Counted from the first letter of the stretch, positions 33,819 to 42,688 are shown. The stretch: DNA of 64,000 nucleotides from Streptomyces marokkonensis (GCF_008312835.1 NZ_VSKS01000011.1:186001-250000), one strand, 5' to 3'. A program made the numbers and translations. The notes: generated from the letters alone by a model not told the origin.

Positions 33819-35384
33819 ATGAAGACGCTCGGCCACTGGCTCGCCTCCCCGTGGCGCCGCTCGACCGCCGCCGCGGTCGTGGGTGCCCTGCCCGTCCTGG
33901 CGTTTCCCGCCCCGTCCCTGTGGTGGTTCGCCTACGTCGCCCTGGTCCCCTGGATCCTGCTGGCCCGTACCGCTCCGACGGGGAAACGGGCGGCCTTCGA
34001 CGGCTGGTGGGGCGGGTTCGGCTTCATGCTGGCCATGCACCACTGGCTGCTGCCGAACCTGCACGTGTTCACGTTCGTCATCGCCGCCCTGCTCGGCGCG
34101 CTGTGGGCGCCGTGGGGCTGGCTGGTGCGGCGGCTGCTGGGCGGGGTGCCGTCGCGCGGGCGGGTCGCGGCCGCGCTCGTCGTGGTGCCGTCGGGGTGGC
34201 TGGCGATCGAGCTGGTCCGCTCCTGGCAGGGGCTCGGCGGTCCCTGGGGCGTGCTCGGCGCGAGCCAGTGGGAGGTCGAGGCGGCGCTGCGCCTGGCGTC
34301 GGTGGGCGGGGTGTGGCTGCCGAGCTTCCTGGTGGTGGCCCTGAACGTCGCCGTGGCCGTGCTCGTCGCGGTCCGCCGGGCCCGGGTCCCGGCCGTGGCC
34401 GGGCTGGTCGCCACGGCCGCGGCCACCTCCGCCGCCTGGGTGTGGTCGCCGCGCCCGGACACCGGGGACCGGGTCCGGATCGCGCTCGTACAGCCGGGGG
34501 TCGTCTCCGGGCCGGACAGCGCCGACCGCCGCTTCGACCGCGAGGAACGGCTCACGCGCGAGCTGGCCGGTCAGGACGTCGGTCTGATCGTCTGGGGCGA
34601 GAGCAGCGTCGGCTTCGACCTCGGGGACCGCCCCGACCTCGCGCGGCGGCTGGCCGCGCTGTCCCGCGAGACGGGCGCGAGCATCCTGGTCAACGTGGAC
34701 GCCCGGCGCTCCGACAAGCGGGGCATCTACAAGAGCTCGGTCCTGGTCGGCCCGGACGGCCCCACCGGGGACCGGTACGACAAGATGCGGCTGGTCCCGT
34801 TCGGCGAGTACATCCCGGCCCGTTCCCTGCTGGGCTGGGCGACGTCCGTCGGCAAGGCGGCCGGCGAGGACCGCCGCCAGGGCTCCCGGCAGGTGGTGAT
34901 GGACGCGGGGGACGGGCTGCGGATCGGCCCCATGGTGTGCTTCGAGTCCGCCTTCCCCGACATGAGCCGGCATCTCGCCGAGGACGGCGCCGACGTGCTG
35001 CTCGCCCAGTCCTCCACGTCGACGTTCCAGCAGAGCTGGGCGCCCGGGCAGCATGCCTCGCTGGCCGCGCTGCGCGCCGCGGAGACCGGCCGCCCGATGG
35101 TCCACGCGACCCTGACCGGCGTCTCCGCCGTGTACGGGCCGGACGGCGCGCGCGTCGGCCCGCGGCTCGGCACGGACACCGTCGCCGCACAGGTCTACGA
35201 GGTGCCGCTGGCGCACGGCACCACGCCCTACGTCCGCTTCGGCGACTGGCCGCTGCACGCGGCGCTGCTGGTCCTCGGGATCTGGGGCGTCACCGAGGTG
35301 GTGCGCGTCAGGCGGGGCGCTCGTGGATCGCGCGTACCACCCGTTCGCACAGCTCATGGGTCGCCAGCGCGTCCCGGGCACTGA
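33819..35384 (+). CDS. lnt: Apolipoprotein N-acyltransferase
   Basis: The 521-residue enzyme adds the third acyl chain to the N-terminal cysteine of lipoproteins. About six membrane helices (residues 10-210) precede the nitrilase-like domain. The catalytic triad is visible: Glu in IVWGESSVGFD, Lys in YDKMRLVPFGEYIP, and Cys in GPMVCFESAFPDM. The ATG at 33819 has GGGAGG just upstream. Streptomyces often carry two Lnt homologues. The 3' end overlaps the convergent oxidoreductase gene by 77 bases, so the two C-terminal coding ends share DNA. Confidence 0.95.
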   Translation: MKTLGHWLASPWRRSTAAAVVGALPVLAFPAPSLWWFAYVALVPWILLARTAPTGKRAAFDGWWGGFGFMLAMHHWLLPNLHVFTFVIAALLGALWAPWGWLVRRLLGGVPSRGRVAAALVVVPSGWLAIELVRSWQGLGGPWGVLGASQWEVEAALRLASVGGVWLPSFLVVALNVAVAVLVAVRRARVPAVAGLVATAAATSAAWVWSPRPDTGDRVRIALVQPGVVSGPDSADRRFDREERLTRELAGQDVGLIVWGESSVGFDLGDRPDLARRLAALSRETGASILVNVDARRSDKRGIYKSSVLVGPDGPTGDRYDKMRLVPFGEYIPARSLLGWATSVGKAAGEDRRQGSRQVVMDAGDGLRIGPMVCFESAFPDMSRHLAEDGADVLLAQSSTSTFQQSWAPGQHASLAALRAAETGRPMVHATLTGVSAVYGPDGARVGPRLGTDTVAAQVYEVPLAHGTTPYVRFGDWPLHAALLVLGIWGVTEVVRVRRGARGSRVPPVRTAHGSPARPGH

Positions 35385-36213
35385 GCACCTTGCCCGCCCG
35401 CACCGCGTCGAGGAAGGCGAGCACCGCCTGCTCGATGCCGCGCTGCCGCGCCACCGGCACCCAGTCGCCCCTCCGCCGCACGGTCGGCTGGCCCTTGTGG
35501 TCGATCACCTCGGCGAGGTTGACCACCTGACGCTTGGTGTCCTGCCCGGAGACCTCCAGGATCTCCTCGGCCGAACCGCTGAGCCGGTTCATCACGCCGA
35601 GCGCGGTGAAGCCGTCCCCGGAGAGCTGGAGCACGACGTGGTGCAGCAGCCCGTCCACGGTGCGGGCGCGCACGGTCACGTCGTCCACCTGGCCGGGGAC
35701 CAGGAAGCGCAGGGTGTCCACGACGTGGATGAAGTCGTCGAGGACCATCGTGCGCGGTTCCTCCGGCAGCCCGATCCGGTTCTTCTGCATGAGGATCAGC
35801 TCGCGCGGATGGTCCGCGCACTGCGTGTATCCCGGGGCGAAGCGGCGGTTGAAGCCGACGGCGAGGCTCGTGCCCCGCTCCTCGGCGAGCGCCACCAGCC
35901 GCTCGGAGTCGGCGAGTTCGTAGGCGAGCGGCTTGTCGACGTACGTCGGTACGCCCGCATCGAGGAGCCGCGTCACGATCTCGGGGTGGACCTGGGTCGG
36001 CGCGTGCACGAAGGCCGCGTCGAGGTCCTGGGCAAGCAGGGAGGCGAGGTCAGCGTGGCGCCGGCCGGCCGGGAGGTGCAGGCTGTCGGCGACCCGCTCC
36101 AAGGTGGCGGGGGTGCGGGTCTGCAGGTGCAGTTCCACCCCGGGCTGCGCGGCGAGCACCGGGAGATAGGCCTTCCGCGCGATGTCACCGAGTCCGATGC
36201 AGCCGACCTTCAC
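35308..36213 (-). CDS. Gfo/Idh/MocA-family oxidoreductase
   Basis: A 301-residue NAD(P)-dependent sugar or cyclitol dehydrogenase-type protein. The Rossmann motif CIGLGDIARKAYLP opens the protein, YVDKPLAYELADSERLVALA carries the conserved [DE]KP lysine, and VGFNRRFAPGY is a further family mark. The expected catalytic His/Asp region lies around IHVVDTLRFLVPG. The GTG start at 36213 overlaps the FAD-monooxygenase stop (GTGA), so the two are an operon. The substrate is unknown; it may act on a product of the monooxygenase, though no direct evidence supports that. Confidence 0.9.
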   Translation of the reverse strand: MKVGCIGLGDIARKAYLPVLAAQPGVELHLQTRTPATLERVADSLHLPAGRRHADLASLLAQDLDAAFVHAPTQVHPEIVTRLLDAGVPTYVDKPLAYELADSERLVALAEERGTSLAVGFNRRFAPGYTQCADHPRELILMQKNRIGLPEEPRTMVLDDFIHVVDTLRFLVPGQVDDVTVRARTVDGLLHHVVLQLSGDGFTALGVMNRLSGSAEEILEVSGQDTKRQVVNLAEVIDHKGQPTVRRRGDWVPVARQRGIEQAVLAFLDAVRAGKVLSARDALATHELCERVVRAIHERPA

Positions 36214-37451
36214 GGGGTGTTCTCCTCTAGCCCTTGCCTGCCGTGGTCTGCGAGCATACGGCCTCCCCCGCTCCCGCCCTCACCCGAGCGGGTGGTGCCC
36301 CCGGGCGGCCGCCAGTCGGCGATGCCGTCGAATCCCCGCAGGAACAGCGCCGGAGCGGCCTTCGACAGCGCGACCAGGGCGTTGTCGCGTACGGCGGTGC
36401 CCACCCGGCCGGTCATCAGGTTGACGCGGGCCACCCGCACGGCCCGGCGGGCGATCGCGGTGGTGCGGGGCAGCCGGGCCGCGGTGTAACCGGGCAGGTC
36501 GTCCAGGTGGTGGGCGAGGGTGATCGCGTCCTCGACGGCCTGGTTGCCGCCCTGTCCGAGGGTCGGCGGCATGGCGTGCGCGGCGTCGCCGAGCAGCGCC
36601 ACCCGGCCGTGGTGGAGGGCGGGCAGCGGCTCGGCGATGTGGTGGACGTCGTGGCGCAGCACGTCCTCGGGGCGGGCGGCGGCCAGCACCTCGGGGACCG
36701 GGGTGTGCCAGTCGCCGTAGAGCCGCAGCAGTTCGGAGCGCTCGTCGTCCGGGGCGTGCTCTCCCGCGGGGGCGACGGCGGCGGCGTAGGCGTAGATCCT
36801 GCCGTCCTTGAGCGGGTGCGTGCCCCAGATGCGGCCCCGGCCCCAGGTCTCGTGCGAGGCGAACTCCACGCCGGGCAGCGGGATCACCACCCGCCAGGTG
36901 GTGAACCCGGAGTACACCGGCCCGGGGTGGCCGGGGAAGAGCGTGCCGCGCACGGCGGAGCGGATGCCGTCGGCCGCCACCACCAGGTCGGCCTCCAGTT
37001 CGCCGCCGGGGGTGGTGACGCGGGCCGGCCGGCCCGCGTCACCCGCGGCCCCTGAATCCAGGAGACGGGCATCGGCGGCCGTGCGGACGGCATCGGACGG
37101 CAGCCGCGCGGCGAGGTGGCCGACGAGGGTGGCGCGGTGGAGCAGGACGAGGGGTCCGCCGAAGCGCTCGGCCGCGGCGGCGGCACTGGTCCGGGACAGC
37201 CACCGTCCGCCGGGCGCGCGCAGCCCTCCGTCGCCCTGCCAGGCGGACAGGGCACGGATGTCGTCGCCGAGTCCGATGACGTCCAGCCCGCGCAGCGCGT
37301 TCGGGGACAGGGAGATGGCCGCGCCGACCGGTTCCAGGGAGTCGGCGCGCTCCAGCACCGTGACGCGGACACCGCGCCGGTGCAGGGCGACCGCCGCCGT
37401 CAGGCCGCCGATTCCGCCGCCGATCACGATCGCCCGCTCCACCCGCGTCAT
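36210..37451 (-). CDS. FAD-dependent aromatic-type monooxygenase
   Basis: The 413-residue flavoprotein belongs to the PHBH/UbiH fold group. The dinucleotide motif GGGIGGLTAAVALHRRG is near 11-27, the mid-protein ADGIRSAVRG motif (DG) near 155, and the second FAD motif LLGDAAHAMPPTLGQGGNQA near 290. Such enzymes hydroxylate aromatic or similar substrates with NAD(P)H. A GGAGGAG site precedes the ATG at 37451. It leads an operon with the Gfo/Idh/MocA protein and is divergent from a TetR regulator, with one of two matching operators over its promoter. Confidence 0.92.
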   Translation of the reverse strand: MTRVERAIVIGGGIGGLTAAVALHRRGVRVTVLERADSLEPVGAAISLSPNALRGLDVIGLGDDIRALSAWQGDGGLRAPGGRWLSRTSAAAAAERFGGPLVLLHRATLVGHLAARLPSDAVRTAADARLLDSGAAGDAGRPARVTTPGGELEADLVVAADGIRSAVRGTLFPGHPGPVYSGFTTWRVVIPLPGVEFASHETWGRGRIWGTHPLKDGRIYAYAAAVAPAGEHAPDDERSELLRLYGDWHTPVPEVLAAARPEDVLRHDVHHIAEPLPALHHGRVALLGDAAHAMPPTLGQGGNQAVEDAITLAHHLDDLPGYTAARLPRTTAIARRAVRVARVNLMTGRVGTAVRDNALVALSKAAPALFLRGFDGIADWRPPGGTTRSGEGGSGGGRMLADHGRQGLEENTP

Positions 37452-37471
37452 GGCTCCTCCTCGAGTCGTGG

Positions 37472-37532
37472 ACTACATCTGTAGTGAACCGTGGGCTCCA
37501 ACGTACTACAGTCGTAGTGAAGCGGGTAGTTT
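37472..37532. promoter_or_regulatory. Twin TetR operators and divergent promoters
   Basis: Two near-identical dyads are seen: ACTACATCTGTAGTGAA at 37472-37488 and ACTACAGTCGTAGTGAA at 37505-37521, 33 bases apart (about three helical turns) in the same orientation. Copy 2 ends 5 bases before TAGTTT (37527-37532), a -10 placed 7 bases from the TetR ATG. Copy 1 overlaps the likely monooxygenase promoter. One repressor could shut both directions. Confidence 0.8.
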
Positions 37533-37539
37533 GACCTCC

Positions 37540-38142
37540 ATGTCCGTACACGCCGCAGGCGCCTCCCGCGCCGATCTCGTCGCCGACACCGCCCTGGCCC
37601 TGCTCGCCGAACGCGGGATGCGCGGGCTGACCCACCGGGCGGTCGACGAGGCGGCCGGGCTCCCCCAGGGGTCCACGTCGAACCTGGCGCGTACGCGGCA
37701 GGCACTGCTGGAGCTGGCGGTGCGGCGGCTCGCCGAGCGGGAGGCTCGGGTTCTCGGGCTGCACGAGATGCCGGACCCGTGGGCCGGTGCCGGCCCACTG
37801 GTGGACGCCATGGCCGTGGCCGCGCACCGCGCGCTCACCCGGAACCGGGCGCTGACCCTCGCCCGCTACGAACTGGCGCTGGAGGCCACCCGCCGACCGG
37901 AGCTGCGGGCGTACTTCGACGCGGCCGGCGCCCGCTTCCGCGATCAGCTGACCGCCCTGGTCACCGGACTCGGCTCCACGGACCCCGAGCGCCACTCGCT
38001 GTCCCTGATCGCCTGGGCGGACGGCCTGATGTTCTCCTGCGTGGCCGGTTCCTTCAGCGCACGCGTGCCGGGCCTCGAGGAGGTCCGCGCGGACCTGCGG
38101 GAACTGCTGGCCGGGATGCTCGGCACCGAAAAGCCCTGGTGA
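37540..38142 (+). CDS. TetR-family repressor
   Basis: The 200-residue regulator has the TetR DNA-binding helices at about 9-55: RADLVADTALALLAERGMRG, then the recognition part THRAVDEAAGLPQGSTSNL. An all-helical ligand domain follows (about 75-195). The ATG at 37540 has no ribosome binding site but a TAGTTT hexamer 7 bases upstream, so translation is probably leaderless. Twin operators in the shared promoter region suggest it represses itself and the divergent FAD-monooxygenase/oxidoreductase operon, with release by an aromatic-type ligand being a reasonable guess. Confidence 0.92.
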   Translation: MSVHAAGASRADLVADTALALLAERGMRGLTHRAVDEAAGLPQGSTSNLARTRQALLELAVRRLAEREARVLGLHEMPDPWAGAGPLVDAMAVAAHRALTRNRALTLARYELALEATRRPELRAYFDAAGARFRDQLTALVTGLGSTDPERHSLSLIAWADGLMFSCVAGSFSARVPGLEEVRADLRELLAGMLGTEKPW

Positions 38143-38171
38143 AGAGGATCTTCCCTGGGCAGGATGGCGGC

Positions 38172-38684
38172 ATGACGATCGAGCGCAGTGAACCCGCCGT
38201 CGACGCCGACGAGCGCACCATGCTGGAGGGGTGGCTCGACTACCACCGCGGCACCCTCGCCCGGAAGTGCGAAGGACTGACCGGGGAACAGCTGCGCACC
38301 GCGTCGGTGCCCCCCTCGGAGCTGTCCCTGCTGGGCCTGGTCCGGCACATGGCCGAGGTGGAGCGCGGCTGGTTCCGCAGGGTGCTCGCGGGCGAGGACG
38401 CCGGCCCCCTCTACTACAGCGAGGCCGACCCGGACGGCGAGTTCCACGTGACCGAGGCGGACACCTGGCAGGAGGCGTACGCCGCCTGGCAGGCCGAGGT
38501 CGACGCCGCCCGGCGCCACGCGGCCGGCTTCGCCCTGGGCGATCCGTCCCGGGGCCGCCACAGGTTCAGCCCCGATCCGTACACCCTGCGCTGGATCTAC
38601 ACGCACATGATCGAGGAGTACGCGCGGCACAACGGCCACGCCGATCTGATCCGCGAACGGCTCGACGGCGTCACCGGAGAGTGA
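38172..38684 (+). CDS. DinB-family (DUF664) protein
   Basis: A 170-residue four-helix-bundle protein of the DinB/DUF664 superfamily. The three expected metal-ligand histidines can be placed: H59 in LVRHMAEVERGWF, and two in the THMIEEYARHNGHAD segment near the end. The closing helix ARHNGHADLIRERLDG is diagnostic. The superfamily includes mycothiol- and bacillithiol-dependent transferases and isomerases, so a thiol-dependent detoxification role is possible. It lies 29 bases after the TetR gene on the same strand and may be co-transcribed. Confidence 0.9.
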   Translation: MTIERSEPAVDADERTMLEGWLDYHRGTLARKCEGLTGEQLRTASVPPSELSLLGLVRHMAEVERGWFRRVLAGEDAGPLYYSEADPDGEFHVTEADTWQEAYAAWQAEVDAARRHAAGFALGDPSRGRHRFSPDPYTLRWIYTHMIEEYARHNGHADLIRERLDGVTGE

Positions 38685-38795
38685 CGTCACCCCCGCGCCG
38701 CCGGGGCCTCCGTTAGGGGCGGGAGATCACCCTTGCGGGGCATGCTGCGCCTGTCCGCCCGCTCCGGAGCGGGCGGAGCCAGCAGAGTGGAGCGG

Positions 38796-39272
38796 GTGCA
38801 TCGAACGACGACCACAGCAACGCTTCTGGTGACCGTGGCGGTCTCCGCCCTCTCGGGCTGTGTGACGGTCCAGCGGCCCCTCGCACCCGGCCCCCCGGCG
38901 GCACCGTCCCAGCGGACCGAGCCCGGCCCGGCCGGGCGGAACGAAACACAGGTCGTGCAGGCACCGGCGCGCGAGGCCCTGGAGATGGTCGGCCCGTCCC
39001 GGCCACCGAAGAAGCCGGCGCCGCCGTCGCAGCGCACCGCGCCGCCGGCCGCGCCGGAGCGGAACACGCCCCCCGACGGCCGGACCGTCCGGCCGCGGCC
39101 GGACGGTCACGTCCCCCCGCGGCGCCCGCCGGTGGACCTCCCGGGCGCCGGGGGGCCGATGAACCCCGCCCCCTCGGTCAAGCCGGACCTCTGTGCGCTG
39201 GGCCGGGAGTACGGCGGCTGGCGCGCGGACAGTCCGGAGGCGGCCATCTGCCGGGAGACCTACGGCCGCTGA
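38796..39272 (+). CDS. Proline-rich lipoprotein
   Basis: The protein (158 residues from GTG 38796) has a short basic start, a hydrophobic stretch TATLLVTVAVSAL and the lipobox LSGC, so it should be a lipid-anchored exported protein. A Pro/Arg-rich low-complexity region of about 100 residues follows. The last 30 residues form a compact cysteine-paired segment (KPDLCALGREYGGW, then EAAICRETYGR) found as a tail on other Streptomyces secreted proteins. A GGAG sits just before the GTG; an upstream ATG at 38733 would bury the signal sequence and is less likely. Function unknown. Confidence 0.75.
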   Translation: MHRTTTTATLLVTVAVSALSGCVTVQRPLAPGPPAAPSQRTEPGPAGRNETQVVQAPAREALEMVGPSRPPKKPAPPSQRTAPPAAPERNTPPDGRTVRPRPDGHVPPRRPPVDLPGAGGPMNPAPSVKPDLCALGREYGGWRADSPEAAICRETYGR

Positions 39273-39416
39273 GCCGACGGCGGCGCGGCACGGACGCGGC
39301 CAGGGCCGGTCCGGCGGATCGAGCCGGCGGGGACGGGCGGCGCGCTGCGGCCGAGGTGGACGGGGTCCGGTGGGGCGGGCCGGACCCCGAGACGCCTGCG
39401 TGACCGGCCGACACCT

Positions 39417-39932
39417 CTAGGGGCGCTGTCTCGGCGGTACCCGGCCGCCGGGCGTCCCGCCCTCGCCCAGCAGGATCTCCAGCCGCCCAATGGCCGCCCG
39501 TACGCCCTCGCCGTAGCGGTCGTCGGCGAGGGTGAGGGCCGCGCCGCGGGCCCGGCGGAGGTGCGAGCGTGCGGCGTCGGTGCGGCCGAGGCGGGCATAG
39601 TCCGCGGCCAGGTTCAGGTGCAGCGAGGGGTACAGGGCGCGCGCCGCGAGGGACCCCTCGTACCCGGCGAGCCGGTCGTCCGCGGCCTCCTCGGCCGCCG
39701 TCAGCGCCCGCAGGTCCCAGTCCAGTTCGTCCTCGGGGTCGTCCTGCGTGTCGGCGAGGTAGTGGGCGAGTGTGCAGCGGTGCAGGGGGTCGCCGTTTTC
39801 GCCGATCTCGGCCCACAGCCCCAGGAACCGGTGCCGGGCCTCCTCGCGGTCCCCCGCGTGGTGCAGCATCACGACCTGACCGATCCGCGTCAGCACGGCG
39901 TCCGGCGCCGCCTGCCCCTGTCGCTCCGCCAC
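39417..39932 (-). CDS. Tetratricopeptide-like helical repeat protein
   Basis: The 171-residue protein is made of antiparallel helices with TPR character: GQVVMLHHAGDREEARHRFL, LAHYLADTQDDPEDELDWDL, SLHLNLAADYARLGRTDAAR and DDRYGEGVRAAIGRLEILLG. I choose the GTG at 39932 because GGAGG lies 6 bases upstream; longer frames upstream lack coding character. TPR proteins act as protein-binding scaffolds; no partner is evident. It lies 161 bases beyond the ung terminator on the same strand... its own promoter must be upstream near 39940-40030. Confidence 0.75.
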   Translation of the reverse strand: MAERQGQAAPDAVLTRIGQVVMLHHAGDREEARHRFLGLWAEIGENGDPLHRCTLAHYLADTQDDPEDELDWDLRALTAAEEAADDRLAGYEGSLAARALYPSLHLNLAADYARLGRTDAARSHLRRARGAALTLADDRYGEGVRAAIGRLEILLGEGGTPGGRVPPRQRP

Positions 39933-40034
39933 CACGTCCTCCGCACCTCGCCGGCTGTCGTCCCCCGACGCTAACCGCACGCCGGGGCAATACCGGACAA
40001 GCCGCTCCGTGGCCCCTCGAGCGGGCCGGACGGC

Positions 40035-40073
40035 GGCCGGGTGCGGGCCCGGCGTGGCGGTCCGCACCCGGCC
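40035..40073 (-). terminator. Strong terminator hairpin after ung
   Basis: Perfect 12-bp arms GGCCGGGTGCGG (40035-40046) and CCGCACCCGGCC (40062-40073) with a 15-base loop, 20 bases past the ung stop codon on the minus strand. Confidence 0.75.
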
Positions 40074-40093
40074 GAGCGGGGGCGGGCGGTGTG

Positions 40094-40777
40094 TCAGCCC
40101 ACGCTCGGGATGCTCCAGTCGATCGGCTCGTGGCCCTGGGCGGCCACCGCCTCGTTGATCTGCGTGAACGGACGGGACCCGAAGAACTTCTTCGCCGACA
40201 GCGGCGAGGGGTGCGCGCCCTTGACCACCACGTGGCGGCTCTCGTCGATCAGCGGAAGCTTCTTCTGCGCGTAGTTGCCCCACAGCACGAAGACCGCCGG
40301 GTCGGGGCGGTTCGCCACCGCGCGGATCACCGCGTCGGTGAACAGCTCCCAGCCCCGCCCCTTGTGCGAGTTGGCCTCACCGGCGCGGACCGTGAGCACC
40401 GCGTTGAGCAGCAGCACGCCCTGCCGGGCCCACGGCATCAGGTACCCGTTGTCCGGGACGGGCGTGCCCAGCTCGGCGTGCATCTCCTTGTAGATGTTGC
40501 GCAGGGACGGGGGGATCTTCACGCCGGGCCGGACCGAGAAGCACAGGCCGTGGCCCTGGCCCTCGCCGTGGTACGGGTCCTGGCCGAGGACCAGGACCTT
40601 CACCTTGTCGTACGGCGTGGCCTCCAGCGCCGCGAAGACCTCCTCGCGGGGCGGGTACACGGGACCGTTCGCCCGCTCCTCCTCGACGAACTCGACCAGC
40701 TCCTTGAAGTAGGGCTGCTGCAGTTCGTCGCCCAGAACCCCGCGCCAGGACTCGGGCAGCATGGCGATGTCGGTCAC
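40094..40777 (-). CDS. ung: Uracil-DNA glycosylase
   Basis: The 227-residue family 1 uracil-DNA glycosylase removes uracil from DNA to start base excision repair. The water-activating loop GQDPYHGEGQGHGLCFSV is near residue 64, the conserved VLLLNAVLTVRAGEANSHKG follows near 120, and the minor-groove loop HPSPLS is near 190. The GTG at 40777 gives the standard N-terminus TDIAMLPESW. All catalytic residues (Asp in DPY, His in HPS) are present. Confidence 0.97.
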   Translation of the reverse strand: MTDIAMLPESWRGVLGDELQQPYFKELVEFVEEERANGPVYPPREEVFAALEATPYDKVKVLVLGQDPYHGEGQGHGLCFSVRPGVKIPPSLRNIYKEMHAELGTPVPDNGYLMPWARQGVLLLNAVLTVRAGEANSHKGRGWELFTDAVIRAVANRPDPAVFVLWGNYAQKKLPLIDESRHVVVKGAHPSPLSAKKFFGSRPFTQINEAVAAQGHEPIDWSIPSVG

Positions 40778-40867
40778 GTCAATGTCCTTACGTGTGCGGT
40801 CACTTCCAGGCCACAGAACCTACAGGCGACCACTGACAACCGGCCCCGCGGACGGTCGTACCGGGCT

Positions 40868-42454
40868 CTACCAGCTGGTCTTCCGTGAGAGCTGCCACAA
40901 CATCATGATCGTGGACGGGTCCAGCGCCCGCTCCGCGCCCGAGACGTCCCGGCTCGCCGCCACGTACTGCCGGCCCTGCCACAGCGGCAGCAGCCGCACG
41001 TCGTCGAGGAGGATCTGCTGAGCCTGTTCGAACTGCTTCACCACGTTGCCGCGGTCGCTCTCCCGCCGGGAGCTCGGCAGCAGATCGTTCGTGATCTTGG
41101 TCGCCTCGTAGGGCGTACCGAGCGCGTTCTGCTTGCCGACGAACGGGGCGATGAAGTTGTCCGCGTCCGGGAAGTCGGGGAACCAGCCACGCCCGAACAC
41201 CGGGTACTGGCCCTTCTGGTAGCCCTCGACGTACGTCTTCCAGGGGCGGCTCTTGAGGGTGACCTCGAACAGCTTCGACGCCTCCAGCTGACGCTCGAGT
41301 TCCTTGAACTCCAGCGCGGTCTCGGAGCCGTAGCGGTCCGTGGTGTACCAGAGGGTGAGCGGGACCGGCTCGGTGATTCCCGCGTCGGTGAGGATCTCCC
41401 GGGCCTTGTCGACGCTGGGGTCGCCGTAGTCGTCGAAGAAGCCGGTGGTGTGCCCGGTCAGTCCCTTGGGGACCATGGAGTACAGCGGGTCGACGGTGTC
41501 CCGGTAGACCTTGTGCGCGATCGCGGCGCGGTCGACGACCTGGGCGACGGCCCGCCGCACCTCCTTCTTGCCCGCCCACGGGTCCTTCGGGTTGAACACC
41601 AGGTAGTTGATGTCGGTCCCGCTGCCCTCGATGAGCTGGATGTCCTCCTCCTTGGAGGCCCTGCCCTGGAAGTCGACGACGTCGCCCGCGGCCAGACCCC
41701 GGTAGGTCAGGTCGATCTGGTCGTCGCGCAGCGCCTTGACCATGGTGCCGGAGTCCTGGAAGTAGCGGATGGTGACCGCGTTGTTCTTCCGCTCGGCGTA
41801 ACCCTTGTAGCGGTCGTTGCGGGCGAGTTCGGCCTTCTCGCCCTCGTCGTACGACTGGAGGGTGTAGGGCCCCGAACCGACCACCCCGCTGTCCTCGCGC
41901 AGGGCGTCGGCCGGGTAGGCGTCCGGGTCGACGATCGACATGGCGGGGGTGGCGAGCACGAACGGGAAGGTGGCGTCCGGCTTGTTGAGGTAGAAGACGA
42001 CCTCGCTCTCGCTGGGCGCCTGCACCCGTTCCAGGCTGCCGAGCAGACCGGCCGGACCACCGTTGACGTTGATCTGCCGGATCCGGTCGATGGAGTGCTT
42101 GACCGCCTTGGCGTCGAGCGTGCCGCCGTCGGAGAACTTCAGGCCCTCGCGCAGCTCGCAGCGGAACACCTGGTTGGAGGTGTCGGAGAACTCGCAGCTC
42201 TCCGCGGCGTCCGGCTGCGGGGTGGTCGCACCGACCGGGTAGCTCAGCAGGGTCTGGTAGATGTTGCGGAACAGCTCCCAGGAGCTGTCCCAGGAGGCGG
42301 CAGGATCCAGCGTGCTGGGCGAGCTGGTGGTGCCCACGACTATAGGTCCCTCGTCGTCCGCGCTGTCCGACGACAGGATGCCACATCCGGTCAACAGGGA
42401 CGATATGGACGCGATGGCCGCCACCCGCCGCAGGCATCGTTTCCGGTTGAACAC
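40868..42454 (-). CDS. Peptide/nickel-type ABC substrate-binding lipoprotein
   Basis: The 528-residue extracytoplasmic solute-binding protein belongs to family 5 (OppA/DppA-like). A basic N-terminus, hydrophobic stretch and lipobox LLTGC show it is a lipoprotein. SBP-5 landmarks include TLDPAASWDSSWELFRNIYQ, the signature-like CELREGLKFSDGGTLDAKAV, and GSGPYTLQSYDEGEKAEL. No permease or ATPase genes are adjacent, so it is an orphan that must share membrane components made elsewhere or act as a binding or chaperone-like protein. Two GTG codons are possible starts; the one at 42454 has GGAG 7 bases upstream, while the one at 42460 is too close. Confidence 0.92.
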   Translation of the reverse strand: MFNRKRCLRRVAAIASISSLLTGCGILSSDSADDEGPIVVGTTSSPSTLDPAASWDSSWELFRNIYQTLLSYPVGATTPQPDAAESCEFSDTSNQVFRCELREGLKFSDGGTLDAKAVKHSIDRIRQINVNGGPAGLLGSLERVQAPSESEVVFYLNKPDATFPFVLATPAMSIVDPDAYPADALREDSGVVGSGPYTLQSYDEGEKAELARNDRYKGYAERKNNAVTIRYFQDSGTMVKALRDDQIDLTYRGLAAGDVVDFQGRASKEEDIQLIEGSGTDINYLVFNPKDPWAGKKEVRRAVAQVVDRAAIAHKVYRDTVDPLYSMVPKGLTGHTTGFFDDYGDPSVDKAREILTDAGITEPVPLTLWYTTDRYGSETALEFKELERQLEASKLFEVTLKSRPWKTYVEGYQKGQYPVFGRGWFPDFPDADNFIAPFVGKQNALGTPYEATKITNDLLPSSRRESDRGNVVKQFEQAQQILLDDVRLLPLWQGRQYVAASRDVSGAERALDPSTIMMLWQLSRKTSW

Positions 42455-42648
42455 GCGCACGCTCCTCGATCTGCCATGCCAAGGGTCGGCAGACCATACC
42501 GCAGTGTCACCCCTGCTGACCCTCCCGTGTACGGCTCTTGAGATCGATTCGGGATGACTACGTTGTCACCCGCCGTCGCGGACCGGCTACGCCGACACGG
42601 GCGCCGTTTTCGTCAACGGATCGCCCGTCCCGGGACCGTCCCGCACGG

Positions 42649-42681
42649 GCCCGCGCGTGTGCTCGGCGCACGCGCGCGGGC
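42649..42681 (-). terminator. Terminator hairpin after the SDR gene
   Basis: GCCCGCGCG (42649-42657) pairs with CGCGCGGGC (42673-42681), and further pairing is possible inside the loop. It lies immediately past the SDR stop on the minus strand and within the upstream region of the binding-protein gene. Confidence 0.6.
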
Positions 42682-42688
42682 GTTCGCG

